64,000 nucleotides of DNA from CG2-30-58-95 sp964618215 (GCA_964618215.1 CAZTZE010000021.1:1-64000); one strand, 5' to 3'; numbered from the stretch's first letter, positions 7,818 through 16,578 are shown. A program made the numbers and translations. Notes: generated by a model not told the origin, from the letters alone.

Positions 7818-9445
7818 GGCTTTTCCTTTAGGTGAAATATGGTTTCCGAGTAAGCGGCCTTATCCCGTTCTGTTCGGTTTAGAACAGGTCTTTTAAATTG
7901 ATTCACTATCTTCATTCCAGAACGCTCTGCAATAACGGGATAAAGGTTGAATTTGTCGTTAGCCACTAAGAATACGCTGTAATTCTCTGTTAGGAATTTT
8001 TTGCTGTTAATTAGCACATCGGAGATACCCTGGGCATAAGAATCCCTGGCTTCTTTTCCTTGGCCTTTATTCATTGCTCCAATCTCTAAATCATCTTGTC
8101 TGTGAAAGCCAAATAACTCATAAGCGTAAGCATGCTGTTCGTGATAGTCAATGAGACCAACATAAGGGGGACTCGAAAAAACTCCTTTAATCTTCTTGCT
8201 TTTTACAATTTCCGCGAATTCTGGTTGCTCGGATTCCAGTTTCGTTAGGATGTCAACATTTCTTGAATCACCAACGATACAATATTGTTGAGTATTGGTT
8301 CTCAACTTATCAAATTTCACCAATCTTTCAATAGTATCTTTGCTATACCGTTCCCACCAACTTAGGATTGAAAACAAGGGCTTACATACTTTTCCGTGTT
8401 TTGCACAGTAGTAGGTAGCCGATACTGGCTCAACCAAAGTCCCTAAATCTGCATGGGTGGTTGCTCTGCACGAACGTATAGTTCGACTTAGGATAACCTG
8501 AATTACCTTTTTGGTTGCAGGGTCTTCAATTTCGTTAACCAATCCAACAACGAAATCTATCTCTTGGCGAATAGGATATAAATACCATTTATCGAGAAAA
8601 TTTTTATCGCCGTTCTGTTTTAACTGTATCTTGTATTTTTTTACCAACTCCAGGTACGTAGAGAGAAATTCTATTTCTTTTTCTTTGCCATACTTCTCTT
8701 CGTTAATTAATTTACGCTGAACCTTGTATCTAAATTCTGGGGAGGGAAAATATGTATTATTAAACCCGTAAAGGGCCCCCAGTAATTTTTGCTCGAACTC
8801 TGGAACATTTAACGAATTAAGAAAAATCTTTAGGGATTTTGTAATTCGCAGGATTTCCTTTTGTACGCCAATCAGATTATGCTTTTCAATCTTTATGTTG
8901 CTGATCAAGGCATTAAATGCCGAAACATCTATTCCTACAGCGTGCATACCAAGTTCGTTCGCTTGAACTAAAGTTGTGCCACTGCCGCAGAATGGGTCAA
9001 GCAAAATATCCCCGGGCTCAAAGTAAACTTCTTTCTTGAATTCGTCTATATGGCTGTCAATAAAATATTGAACCAATTGCGGAATGAATTTACCCTTGTA
9101 CGGGTGTAATCTGTGTACGTGCTTCGTTGTGTCGGCCTCTTTGAGATAGTCAAAAGACAAGGCCCAATTTACATCCTGCCCCAACTCTGCCTTCCAGTTG
9201 ATTTCTCGTTTACCAAGGAAAGAATTGTAATAATTATTGAGTTCCTTCTTGGAAACCTTGGCGATGCCATTGTTGCTATATTTTCTGATACGACCATATT
9301 GAATGAGATAAGAAATATTTGAGGATGTTACATTTTTCTTCAAATAATCTGTCGCCCATCTGCTCGCTTCCGAGATTGTCAGAAGGTCTTGGTTTTCAGC
9401 CGTCATTGATTCCTTGAGCATCTGTGTTTTACTCCGCATGTACAT
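7814..9445 (-). CDS. DNA methyltransferase of a type II restriction-modification system
   Basis: A 543-residue protein. Residues 20-75 look like a MerR/excisionase-type helix-turn-helix (LTISEASRWATDYL). The AdoMet motif I is DPFCGSGTT (150-158). The catalytic motif SSPPY is at about 424-428, typical of amino-methyltransferases (N4-cytosine or N6-adenine). Between the motifs lies a 260-residue target-recognition region with several Cys (CRATTH, YYCAKHGKVC). A start at the Met of MTAENQDL (9406) has AAGGA just upstream and is an alternative to 9445. It protects against the coupled endonuclease. AT-rich, like its partner. Confidence 0.85.
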   Translation of the reverse strand: MYMRSKTQMLKESMTAENQDLLTISEASRWATDYLKKNVTSSNISYLIQYGRIRKYSNNGIAKVSKKELNNYYNSFLGKREINWKAELGQDVNWALSFDYLKEADTTKHVHRLHPYKGKFIPQLVQYFIDSHIDEFKKEVYFEPGDILLDPFCGSGTTLVQANELGMHAVGIDVSAFNALISNIKIEKHNLIGVQKEILRITKSLKIFLNSLNVPEFEQKLLGALYGFNNTYFPSPEFRYKVQRKLINEEKYGKEKEIEFLSTYLELVKKYKIQLKQNGDKNFLDKWYLYPIRQEIDFVVGLVNEIEDPATKKVIQVILSRTIRSCRATTHADLGTLVEPVSATYYCAKHGKVCKPLFSILSWWERYSKDTIERLVKFDKLRTNTQQYCIVGDSRNVDILTKLESEQPEFAEIVKSKKIKGVFSSPPYVGLIDYHEQHAYAYELFGFHRQDDLEIGAMNKGQGKEARDSYAQGISDVLINSKKFLTENYSVFLVANDKFNLYPVIAERSGMKIVNQFKRPVLNRTERDKAAYSETIFHLKEKP

Positions 9446-9585
9446 TATGATAACTCTTTTCTAGCTATTTCCGAAATTATACCCTCATACTCACCCCATC
9501 AGGCTATCATGACAACCTCCCCACTCGTCCAGTTGCGGAATCAGCATGTACGGAATTATAGCACCCACCTGCCGTGCAGGGATGA

Positions 9586-9591
9586 TAAAAT
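9586..9591 (+). promoter_or_regulatory. -10 box placed for a leaderless rsmI mRNA
   Basis: TAAAAT lies exactly 6 nt before the rsmI ATG (9598), so transcription should start at or next to the A of the start codon. No Shine-Dalgarno sequence is present. The same geometry occurs at cydD and trmD. Confidence 0.45.
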
Positions 9592-9597
9592 ACCTGC

Positions 9598-10446
9598 ATG
9601 GGCAAACTCTATCTTGTCGCCACCCCGATTGGCAATCTAGAGGACATCAGTCCGCGCGCCGTGCGCATCCTGGGCGAGGCGCGCCTCATCGCCGCCGAAG
9701 ACACGCGCGTGACCCGTAAACTGCTGACCCATTTCGGCATCCATACGCCCCTGACCAGCTACTACGAACACAACAAACTCAGCAAACTGGAGGTGATCCT
9801 GTCCGCGCTGACCGAAGGTGACGTGGCGCTCGTCTCGGACGCTGGCACGCCGGCGCTGAACGACCCCGGCTACGAGCTGGTGTGCGCCGCGTTGAAAGCT
9901 GGGCATAAGGTCAGCCCCATCCCCGGCCCATCCGCGCCAATTGCCGCGCTGGTCGCCTCCGGCCTGCCGACCGATTCTTTTCTCTATCTTGGCTACCTGC
10001 CGCGCAAAGCCTCCGCGCGCCGCGAATTCGTAGGGCGAATTGCCAATTCGCCCCACACCTTGATCTTCCTCGAAACCCCGCACCGCCTGCTGGCTGCCCT
10101 TGCTGACCTCGAAGCCATTCTTGGCGACCGCCAGATCGCCATTGCCCGCGAGTTGACCAAAATTCATGAGGAAATCTGGCGCGGCGCGATCAGCGCGGCG
10201 CGGGAGTATTTTGGCAAACATGAGCCGAGAGGCGAGTTTACACTTGTGGTTGATGGAGGACGAATGACAGAGGAGGGTGAACGGTGGCCGGAGGAGAAAG
10301 TGGCGATTGCGATAAAAATCGGGCTGAAGCTGGGCGAAGCGTCTTCCGCGCTGGCAAAGCGGCTGGCGGAAGAATCGGGTTGGAGCAGGCGGGGAGTATA
10401 TAATTTGATTATCGCGGAAGACCCTAAAGGTCTTCAAGACCTTTAG
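9598..10446 (+). CDS. rsmI: 16S rRNA (cytidine-1402-2'-O)-methyltransferase RsmI
   Basis: A 282-residue tetrapyrrole-methylase-fold protein. It begins MGKLYLVATPIGNLEDIS and has AAEDTRVTRKLL (around residue 33) and LVSDAGTPALNDPGYELV (around 78), the hallmarks of RsmI, which 2'-O-methylates C1402 in the ribosomal P site using AdoMet. The C-terminal region has the usual small RsmI tail domain (GEASSALAKRLAEESGWSR). The last codons and the stop lie in a perfect 25-bp palindrome (10423-10447), so the C-terminal sequence PKGLQDL appears to come from a repeat element. The start has a -10 box 6 nt upstream and no SD. Confidence 0.95.
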   Translation: MGKLYLVATPIGNLEDISPRAVRILGEARLIAAEDTRVTRKLLTHFGIHTPLTSYYEHNKLSKLEVILSALTEGDVALVSDAGTPALNDPGYELVCAALKAGHKVSPIPGPSAPIAALVASGLPTDSFLYLGYLPRKASARREFVGRIANSPHTLIFLETPHRLLAALADLEAILGDRQIAIARELTKIHEEIWRGAISAAREYFGKHEPRGEFTLVVDGGRMTEEGERWPEEKVAIAIKIGLKLGEASSALAKRLAEESGWSRRGVYNLIIAEDPKGLQDL

Positions 10447-10447
10447 G
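10423..10447. repeat. 25-bp perfect palindrome at the rsmI 3' end
   Basis: CCTAAAGGTCTT and AAGACCTTTAGG are exact inverted repeats around one central C. The TAG stop of rsmI lies inside. No T-run follows, so it does not look like a standard terminator. Confidence 0.9.
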
Positions 10448-10475
10448 ATCTATCCTGAAGAAAGGCTACACTATC

Positions 10476-11576
10476 ATGAATCTCGATGACTTTTCTTCCT
10501 TTGCAAAATTGGATCCCCAAAACATGCTCGGCGAGATTGACAGCCTGCCGGAGCAGTTGCAAAAAGCCTGGGAACTGGGACAAGCCCAGGAACCCGGTTT
10601 CTCTGAGAAACCGGGTTCCTTCAAGAGCGTGGTCATTGCCGGCATGGGCGGCTCGGCGATCGGCGCGGACTTGCTCGCCGCGTACCTCGCGCCAAGCTGT
10701 AAAATCCCCATCTTCGTCCACCGTGACTACGGCCTGCCCGCCTTTGCGCGCGGCCGCGAGACGCTGGTCATCGCCTCGTCACATTCGGGCAACACCGAAG
10801 AGACGCTCGATTCCTTCGATGCGGCGCTGAAAAATGACTGCCGCCTGCTGGCTATCTCCACCGGCGGCGGACTGGCAAAACGGGCCGAAGCGGCGAAAGT
10901 CCCGCTGTGGCTGTTCGAACACAAGGGACAGCCGCGCGCCGCGGTCGGATTTTCGTTCGGGCTGCTGCTGGCGGCCTTTTCACGGTTGGGATTGATAGAC
11001 ACGCCCGAAAAAATAACGACTGACCCGCAAGGGGTGCTTCGCGAAGTCGTCACTGCGATTGAAGCCATGAAAAAGCAGCAAGAGACCTTGCGCGCCGAAA
11101 CGCCGGTGGCGCAGAATCCAGCCAAGCGCATGGCCGGTCAGTTGATGGGACGCTGGGTGAACGTCTTCGGCTCGGGTTTGCTGGCGCCGGTCGCCCGGCG
11201 TTGGAAAGGCCAGATCAACGAACTCGCCAAGGCCGCAGCCGGTTTCGAGGCCCTACCCGAAGCCGATCACAACGCCCTGGCCGGGTTGTCCAATCCCGAA
11301 GATATCCTCAGCCGCACTTTTACCATCTTCCTGCGCGCGCCATCTGACCATCCCCGCAACCGCCTGCGCGCCGAGCTGACGCGGCAGACCTTCATGCTCG
11401 AAGGCCTGAACACCGATTTCTTCGACGCCCAGGGAGATTCACCCCTGGCGCACATCTGGACGGCGCTGCATTTCGGGGATTACACAGCTTATTATCTGGC
11501 GATGGCCTACGGCGTAGATCCCACCCCGGTCGAAACGCTGGAAAATTTCAAAGTAGCCATGAAAGAGGCAAGATAA
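10476..11576 (+). CDS. Bifunctional phosphoglucose/phosphomannose isomerase
   Basis: A 366-residue SIS-domain protein. VVIAGMGGSAIGADLL and VIASSHSGNTEETL are the sugar-phosphate-binding motifs of the archaeal/Chloroflexi-type bifunctional Pgi/Pmi family, which interconverts glucose-6-P or mannose-6-P with fructose-6-P. The C-terminal part contains NALAGLSNP and the PVETLENFK end with the catalytic-type region. Residues 38-48 (QEPGFSEKPGS) derive from a perfect 33-bp palindrome inserted in frame between the N-terminal helix and the first beta strand. It follows rsmI by 29 nt and is convergent with the PAP2 gene. Confidence 0.9.
   Translation: MNLDDFSSFAKLDPQNMLGEIDSLPEQLQKAWELGQAQEPGFSEKPGSFKSVVIAGMGGSAIGADLLAAYLAPSCKIPIFVHRDYGLPAFARGRETLVIASSHSGNTEETLDSFDAALKNDCRLLAISTGGGLAKRAEAAKVPLWLFEHKGQPRAAVGFSFGLLLAAFSRLGLIDTPEKITTDPQGVLREVVTAIEAMKKQQETLRAETPVAQNPAKRMAGQLMGRWVNVFGSGLLAPVARRWKGQINELAKAAAGFEALPEADHNALAGLSNPEDILSRTFTIFLRAPSDHPRNRLRAELTRQTFMLEGLNTDFFDAQGDSPLAHIWTALHFGDYTAYYLAMAYGVDPTPVETLENFKVAMKEAR
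10588..10620. repeat. 33-bp perfect palindrome inside pgi/pmi coding sequence
   Basis: Two 16-bp arms (10588-10603 and 10605-10620; AGGAACCCGG...CCGGGTTCCT) surround a single T. The length is 11 codons, so the frame is kept. It lies in a variable surface region ahead of the first SIS motif. A mobile palindromic repeat in frame is the simplest explanation. Confidence 0.92.
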
Positions 11577-11590
11577 AAGGCTTTTTTCGT

Positions 11591-12103
11591 TTACCAGATT
11601 TGCAGCGCGATCACCCCTGCCAGCAGCCCCAGCGCCCCACCGGCGACAACATCCGAAACGTAATGCACCCCCATCGCCACGCGCGCCAGGCTGACCAGCG
11701 GCGCCCAAATCCAGAGCAGCAGCGCCAACCAGGAGGGTCCGAGGCCGGTTGCCAGTACGGCGATAAAAATGGCGCGCGCGGCGTGCCCGGATGGGAAGGA
11801 ATGTGGGTCCGTGTTACGGTACAGCGCGCCCCAGTCACCTTCCGGCCGGCGGCGGCGGATTAAAAACTTGATCGGCAAGACGATCAAAGCCAGGGCTATG
11901 ATGCTGAACAGCACGGTCGGCGCCCAGGGCTTCCAGAAGGCATCCCCGCGCCACCAGAGAAGCGCCAGACCAGCCCACCAGAACCAGGAATCCCCCGAAT
12001 GAGCCAGGATAGCAGCCAAAGTCCGTAAAACGCCCGGACGCTCGGCCACCCGTAGTTGCGCGGACAGACGAGCGTCCAGTTCAAGCAGACGGCTCGGGTT
12101 CAT
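11591..12103 (-). CDS. PAP2-family membrane phosphatase
   Basis: A 170-residue protein with about five hydrophobic segments. The three acid-phosphatase motifs are present: KFLIRRRRPEG (about 77-87), PSGHAAR (about 103-109, catalytic His) and RVAMGVHYVSDVVAG (about 139-153, nucleophilic His and Asp). Family members dephosphorylate undecaprenyl pyrophosphate, phosphatidate or similar lipids on the outer face of the membrane. The ATG overlaps the 3' end of the upstream nucleotidyltransferase gene by 4 nt. Convergent with the pgi/pmi gene. Confidence 0.9.
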   Translation of the reverse strand: MNPSRLLELDARLSAQLRVAERPGVLRTLAAILAHSGDSWFWWAGLALLWWRGDAFWKPWAPTVLFSIIALALIVLPIKFLIRRRRPEGDWGALYRNTDPHSFPSGHAARAIFIAVLATGLGPSWLALLLWIWAPLVSLARVAMGVHYVSDVVAGGALGLLAGVIALQIW

Positions 12104-12990
12104 TCGATGGTCTTCTTGGCTTTCGTTTCGACCGCTTTGGTCGCGGCTTTCTTTTGGGGTTTCTTCGCCGCCGGTTCTTTTACCGAGGAGGTCAACTTTG
12201 CAGCAGCTTTAGTCTTGCGTCGCATGGCTTTGGTCAGGTCTACGCGCAGCATCTCGAGCTGGTGCGGCTTGTCAATATCCATGCCGACCTCGGCGTACGG
12301 GCAAAGGATGCCGCGCCCGGTGATCTTCAGCCGCCTGGCGACTTTCTCGACGGCCTTCTCCAATGTCAACCGGCGCAGAAGCAGCAGGAAGAGCGTGTCG
12401 TAGCCAATCATGGCAGCCTGCTTGAGCGGGCTTTTGCGGGCGTTGGTGATCTGTTCCCATATCCCGGCCTCGCCAGCGACCAGGCTGGCGCGCGCCATGT
12501 TCATGTCACCACCGCAAACATCCATGCCCTCCAGGTGGGTGTATGTTCGCTTCGAACCAGGAAAACGCTTTTCCATGACCTCGCGCGGGATGACGTTGTA
12601 ATAAACATCCTCGTCCGTTTCCATCGCCGCGTTCACTACCCAGTCCACCATCTCACCCTTGATGGTCGGGATGTCGGAGGAGACGATCAATACGTGTTCG
12701 GCTTGTTTATTGATCTCCATGACCTTCCTGGCGCCGGCGCGGATATTGTCCAGCATCTTGCCCTGGTTGGGAATAAAGCAGAGGGGTTTCTTACAGGTAA
12801 TGCCGCTTTTTTCGGTCAGACCGGTAATGACCACGTTCTCGATGGTTGTGGATTCGCTCAAGGCATCCAGCACCCACTGGATCATTGGCTTGCCTGCCAG
12901 ATCCAGCATGGCCTTGGGATGGCCCTGGGTATAGGGGTAGAGAGGTTCCTCCGGGAGCGGAATTCCGCCCGCAATCACAATGGCGTCCAT
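12100..12990 (-). CDS. NTP-transferase (MobA/GlmU-like) with Lys/Ala-rich tail
   Basis: A 296-residue protein. The N-terminus MDAIVIAGGIPLPEEPLYP, followed by HPKAMLDLAGKPMIQW, is the nucleotide-binding start of sugar-phosphate nucleotidyltransferases. VLIVSSDIPTIKGEMVDW (about 101-118) carries the metal-binding Asp. The last 50 residues are Lys/Ala/Thr-rich and low complexity (KEPAAKKPQKKAATKAVETK), like histone-H1-type tails. The acceptor substrate is unknown; a sugar phosphate or cofactor is likely. Strong GGAGG before the ATG. It forms a two-gene operon with the PAP2 phosphatase, which hints at lipid-linked sugar metabolism. Confidence 0.8.
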   Translation of the reverse strand: MDAIVIAGGIPLPEEPLYPYTQGHPKAMLDLAGKPMIQWVLDALSESTTIENVVITGLTEKSGITCKKPLCFIPNQGKMLDNIRAGARKVMEINKQAEHVLIVSSDIPTIKGEMVDWVVNAAMETDEDVYYNVIPREVMEKRFPGSKRTYTHLEGMDVCGGDMNMARASLVAGEAGIWEQITNARKSPLKQAAMIGYDTLFLLLLRRLTLEKAVEKVARRLKITGRGILCPYAEVGMDIDKPHQLEMLRVDLTKAMRRKTKAAAKLTSSVKEPAAKKPQKKAATKAVETKAKKTIE

Positions 12991-13087
12991 AATTCCTCCT
13001 TCGATTTACCGCGGAAAGCGCGCACCGTCCCGGTGTCCCCGTTCGGGCCGCGAGACCCGGCCCGCCGGGGCGAGACGGCCTTCCGGG

Positions 13088-13141
13088 AGAGAACGCAGCG
13101 TTCAATTCTCATCAAAGAGAAGACTCCGCGCTCTTTGCGTT
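13088..13141. repeat. Inverted repeat between two minus-strand genes
   Basis: GAGAACGCA (13088-13096) and TGCGTTCTC (13133-13141) are inverted copies. Similar words (CGCGAAG, ACGCAAAG) are found in the large cydC insertion. The remainder of 13012-13149 is GC-rich and shows no gene. Confidence 0.6.
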
Positions 13142-13149
13142 CTCTGCGG

Positions 13150-14058
13150 TTAATTTAATTCCTGCAACGTCGGCTCGAATTTGAGTTTATCCAGCAGTTC
13201 GTTGTATTCTTCTCGGCTCAGGGCGCGCCCCTTACCTGAGACGGCAACCAGGGCGGCTTCCATCATATTCGTGCCGAATGAGCGGCCTTCCATCACCGGC
13301 GTGGTCGTGACCAAATACCTGACGCCGCACTTGCGGAACAGTTCCACGTCCTCTGGCGTTGTGGTGTTGGTCACCACGACCTTGCCCTGCATATCGTCCG
13401 GCATGTAGCGTTTGATGTAATGGCAATCGCCCGCCACGAGCGTGGCCCAGCGGAAATACTTGGGGTGTTTCGGCTTGCGTTCTTCCTGCTTCTCGCCGAT
13501 CGGGTAGACCCATTCGAAGGGCAAACGCCCGGCAATGGGCATCAGGATGGCAGCCAGGGTCTTGAGCTGTTTTTCGCTGTGCAGCGCGATGGGAATGCCG
13601 AGCGAAAACATCAGGTCGCCGAAGACACACTCGTAACCTGCCGTCACGAATGAATGGGACAATCCCCAGCGGTCGGCGCCGGTCATGACGAAGACTTTCT
13701 TACCGCCGGCCTTCTCGATGTATTCGCCGAGTTTGGCCGCGACGAAGGGGGCGGCCTTGCTCTCCAGTGTGTTCTTCAGGCCGGTACCGTCCACTATGGG
13801 CGTCTGCTTGACAAAGCGCACCATCGGCTGGACCGAGTAGAGCGGATACCATTTCTTGTCCACCAGCAGGCCCAGGTCCGCGCCGCCGACGCCGAAGGCA
13901 TCCACTTTGCCGTCCATTTCCTGGTACATGCGGGCGGCGGCTTCCATGTCGCCGTCGCTGCCGATACGTTCGATGCTGACCTTTTCGCCCAGCAGTGTGA
14001 CCTCTACGGCCTTGTTGCGCTTGGACGAACCAAGACTGATACTGACTGCTCGTTTCAT
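13150..14058 (-). CDS. Conserved protein often annotated as quinate 5-dehydrogenase
   Basis: A 302-residue protein that starts MKRAVSISLGSSKRNKAVEV. The family is conserved in Chloroflexi and some Firmicutes and is commonly labelled quinate 5-dehydrogenase, a name I know of no experiment supporting. Visible features: an acidic GVGGADLGLLVDKKWYPL stretch, FVMTGADRWGLSHSFV (possible nucleotide-binding loop) and WATLVAGDCHYIKRYMP. No clear GxGxxG dehydrogenase motif is seen, so function remains open. GGAGG lies before the ATG. It is transcribed in the same direction as the nucleotidyltransferase but separated by 159 bp. Confidence 0.6.
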   Translation of the reverse strand: MKRAVSISLGSSKRNKAVEVTLLGEKVSIERIGSDGDMEAAARMYQEMDGKVDAFGVGGADLGLLVDKKWYPLYSVQPMVRFVKQTPIVDGTGLKNTLESKAAPFVAAKLGEYIEKAGGKKVFVMTGADRWGLSHSFVTAGYECVFGDLMFSLGIPIALHSEKQLKTLAAILMPIAGRLPFEWVYPIGEKQEERKPKHPKYFRWATLVAGDCHYIKRYMPDDMQGKVVVTNTTTPEDVELFRKCGVRYLVTTTPVMEGRSFGTNMMEAALVAVSGKGRALSREEYNELLDKLKFEPTLQELN

Positions 14059-14173
14059 CAGGTATCCTCCTTCGGATGAGATTATTGTCAGTATACACCC
14101 AACTCGAATTTATGAAAATGGGGACGCTGGCGAGGTGTTACAATCAGAATAACCCCAACCCGGAGAAAATGTT

Positions 14174-14960
14174 ATGTCCCGTGCCATGTCTTTTACCATC
14201 CGCATCCTGCTGGTTCTCTTTATTCTCATTTCGGTTTACGCCGTAATGGCCTTCCACTTCCATCTGCCCTTCCCACTGGCAATGACCCCGCTGACCACCC
14301 TGCTCGGCTTTTCCTTTGCCCTGCTGCACGCCTCCCAACGGAACGGCTGGAAGCGCACCCTGCTCCTGCTCGGCCTGACCTTCGTCGTCAGCCTGACTTT
14401 CGAGAGCGTGGGCGTAGCGACCGGTCTCATCTACGGCCCATACCATTACAACGACAGGCTCGGCCCGCTCTTCCTCGGACTGGTGCCGTTCCTCATTCCC
14501 ATTGCCTGGTTTATGATGATATACCCCTCGCTGGTGATGGCCGAACGGCTGGTTTCCGTAAAAACATTCTGGATACGCGCCCTGGCCGCATCAGCCGTCG
14601 GCGGGTTGATCATGACCGCCTGGGACATAGTGATGGACCCGGTCATGGTCGCGGGCGGTCACTGGATTTGGGAAGTGGACGGGGCTTTCTTCGGCATCCC
14701 CCTGCAAAATTTCTGGGGCTGGTGGCTGACGACGTTCTCCACCTTTGCCTTATATTTTCTCCTGGCCCGTCCGCAACCGGACTCCGCCCGGGCAGGCATC
14801 CGTTTCGACAGGCTGGCAATCACCCTTTACGCGGTCACCGGCCTGGCCGAGGTGCTCGGCGCCTGGCTCGGCGGACTGGGCGGGCCCGGCGCTGGCCGGC
14901 TTCTTCGCCATGACGCCCTGGGTGGTGATGGCGTTCCTGAAGGATGAGAAAAGTGTGTGA
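14174..14960 (+). CDS. CruF/DUF422-type carotenoid biosynthesis membrane protein, frameshifted 3' end
   Basis: About 257 residues with seven or eight hydrophobic segments. ESVGVATGLIYGPYHYNDRLGP and AWDIVMDPVM...HWIWE are hallmarks of the CruF/DUF422 family (carotenoid 1',2'-hydratases and bisanhydrobacterioruberin hydratases). The main frame stops at 14947 with an Arg/Gly-rich end. One frame over, the sequence reads PALAGFFAMTPWVVMAFL and stops at 14960, which is the expected last membrane helix. A single extra base in the run GGGCCCGGC near 14882-14890 explains this. It is either a real frameshift or a sequence error. Confidence 0.75.
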
Positions 14961-15587
14961 CTAAAGCGCCCTCGCCAGCAACTCCGCCAGTATCTTACCA
15001 GAACTCTCCTCGACCACTGCGTGCAGCGACTGGCCGTGCGCGTCCATGGTCACCACGGCGGGGAAATCCTTGACCTCGATGACCCACAAGGCCTCCGGTA
15101 CGCCGAAATCCAGCTTGTAGACATCCAAAACTTTAGTCACCGATTGCGCGATATACGAAGCCGCGCCGCCGATGGCGTGGAAGTAAACGAACGGCGCTTC
15201 CTGGCAGCCTTTCAGTGTCTTCGCCCCCATGCCGCCCTTGCCGATCACGCCTTTGATGTCGAAGTGCTTCATCACATCCGCTTGGTAAGGCTCCTCGCGG
15301 ATGCTGGTCGTTGGCCCGGCGGCAACAAATTTGTACCCTTTGGCCTCCATGCCTGAAACGACCGGCCCGCAGTGATAGATTACGCCGCCTGCCAGCAGCG
15401 GTTTGAGCGCCTCATAGACTTCCAGGTCATCTCCTTGCGGCTGGCGCGACTTCTTGATAAAGGTCTCGACCAGCCACTTGTGGACGGTATCCCGCCCGGT
15501 GACCATGACGCCGGTCAGCGCCACCGGCTCGCCGACCTTCAGGCTGCGGATGGTTTCATCGCTCATTGGAATGGTAACTTCACGCAT
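14961..15587 (-). CDS. Class I fumarate hydratase, beta subunit (C-terminal domain)
   Basis: A 208-residue protein. Motifs typical of the Fe-S hydro-lyase beta domain: LTGVMVTGRDTVHKWL (about 23-38), GGVIYHCGPVV (about 67-77), VAAGPTTSIREEPY and IGKGGMGAKTL. It reversibly hydrates fumarate to malate in the TCA cycle together with the alpha subunit encoded just upstream. The start is set at 15587 because GAGGAG lies 7 nt before this ATG; a longer version adds six residues. The gene pair is separated by a tandem heptad array. Confidence 0.9.
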   Translation of the reverse strand: MREVTIPMSDETIRSLKVGEPVALTGVMVTGRDTVHKWLVETFIKKSRQPQGDDLEVYEALKPLLAGGVIYHCGPVVSGMEAKGYKFVAAGPTTSIREEPYQADVMKHFDIKGVIGKGGMGAKTLKGCQEAPFVYFHAIGGAASYIAQSVTKVLDVYKLDFGVPEALWVIEVKDFPAVVTMDAHGQSLHAVVEESSGKILAELLARAL

Positions 15588-15605
15588 CGTTTTCTCCTCA
15601 CGCAT

Positions 15606-15654
15606 TACGCGGTACGTACTACGCAGTACGTACTACATATTTCGTATTGCGTAA
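15606..15654. repeat. Heptanucleotide tandem array (TACGTAC type)
   Basis: Seven degenerate 7-nt units in a row: TACGCGG, TACGTAC, TACGCAG, TACGTAC, TACATAT, TTCGTAT, TGCGTAA. The words are nearly self-complementary. The array separates the two fumarase subunit genes. Confidence 0.88.
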
Positions 15655-15656
15655 TC

Positions 15657-16529
15657 CTAATCGTAAGAGACTTCCTCGCCGCGCACGGTCATCTTCCGCC
15701 GCCGGTAGGCCCAGCACATATAAGATACTGAAACAAAGTAACTGGCCGGCAGCCGCGACAGGCCGGTGATCTTGGTATCCAGCACGGTCGTCTGGCCGCC
15801 GAAGCCCATCGGGCCGATGCCCAGGGTGTTGGCTTCCTCGGTCAGTTGAGTTTCCAGCGCGGCCAGTTTCGGGTCCGGGTTGGCCTGGCCCATCTTTTGG
15901 TACAGGATTTCCTTGGAGGCCAGGTAACCGGAGCCGCGGTCGCCACCGATGGCAACACCGAGAATCCCCGGTGCGCAGCCCTGACCCTGGGCCTTGTGCA
16001 CCGCGTCCAGCACAACTTTGCGCACCCCGGCCAGGTCGCGCCCCGCGCCGACCCGGCTATCCGGCAGCGAATACTGCGCGCCGACGTTCTCGCAGCCGCC
16101 GCCCTTGAGCATTAACTCAATGGTCAGTTCGTCACCTTCGACTTCATCGAAGTGGATGTAAGGGAAATCATCGCCGCCCAGGTTATTGCCGCTGTTCTTG
16201 TCGTAGATGGCGTCCACGGCATTGGGACGCATGTACGAGCGTTTGGTGGCTTCGGCCAGCGCCGTGCGGATTTGTGCGCGCAGTTTGCGCGTGCTCCAGC
16301 CTTCGGGATGTTTGACGTAGAAAATCGGCGTGCCGGTATCCTGGCAGATGGGTGTGGAGTTCTGGCGCGAAAGTTCTACGTTTTTGAGGATGGTTTCCAG
16401 CGCGCCGCGCGCCGCCGAGCCAGGGGCTTCTTTTCCCACCGACTCGCGCAGCGACTTTTCCACATCCGCCGGCAGGTCCGAAGAGCTGCGGCGGATCAGT
16501 TCAAGGATTTCGTCCGTCAAGTCTCGCAT
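15657..16529 (-). CDS. Class I fumarate hydratase, alpha subunit (Fe-S)
   Basis: A 290-residue protein. TPICQDTGTPIFYV (about 60-73) holds the first cluster Cys. GGGCENVGAQY and QGQGCAPGILGVAIGGDRG hold the other two Cys of the labile [4Fe-4S] cluster used in hydration of fumarate. ATG 16529 is preferred because GGAGG lies just upstream; a longer frame would overlap the divergent cydD promoter. It is cotranscribed with the beta subunit. Confidence 0.92.
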   Translation of the reverse strand: MRDLTDEILELIRRSSSDLPADVEKSLRESVGKEAPGSAARGALETILKNVELSRQNSTPICQDTGTPIFYVKHPEGWSTRKLRAQIRTALAEATKRSYMRPNAVDAIYDKNSGNNLGGDDFPYIHFDEVEGDELTIELMLKGGGCENVGAQYSLPDSRVGAGRDLAGVRKVVLDAVHKAQGQGCAPGILGVAIGGDRGSGYLASKEILYQKMGQANPDPKLAALETQLTEEANTLGIGPMGFGGQTTVLDTKITGLSRLPASYFVSVSYMCWAYRRRKMTVRGEEVSYD

Positions 16530-16578
16530 GATGCCTCCATGACAATTGGATTTGATGCTTACGATCAAATTATACACT

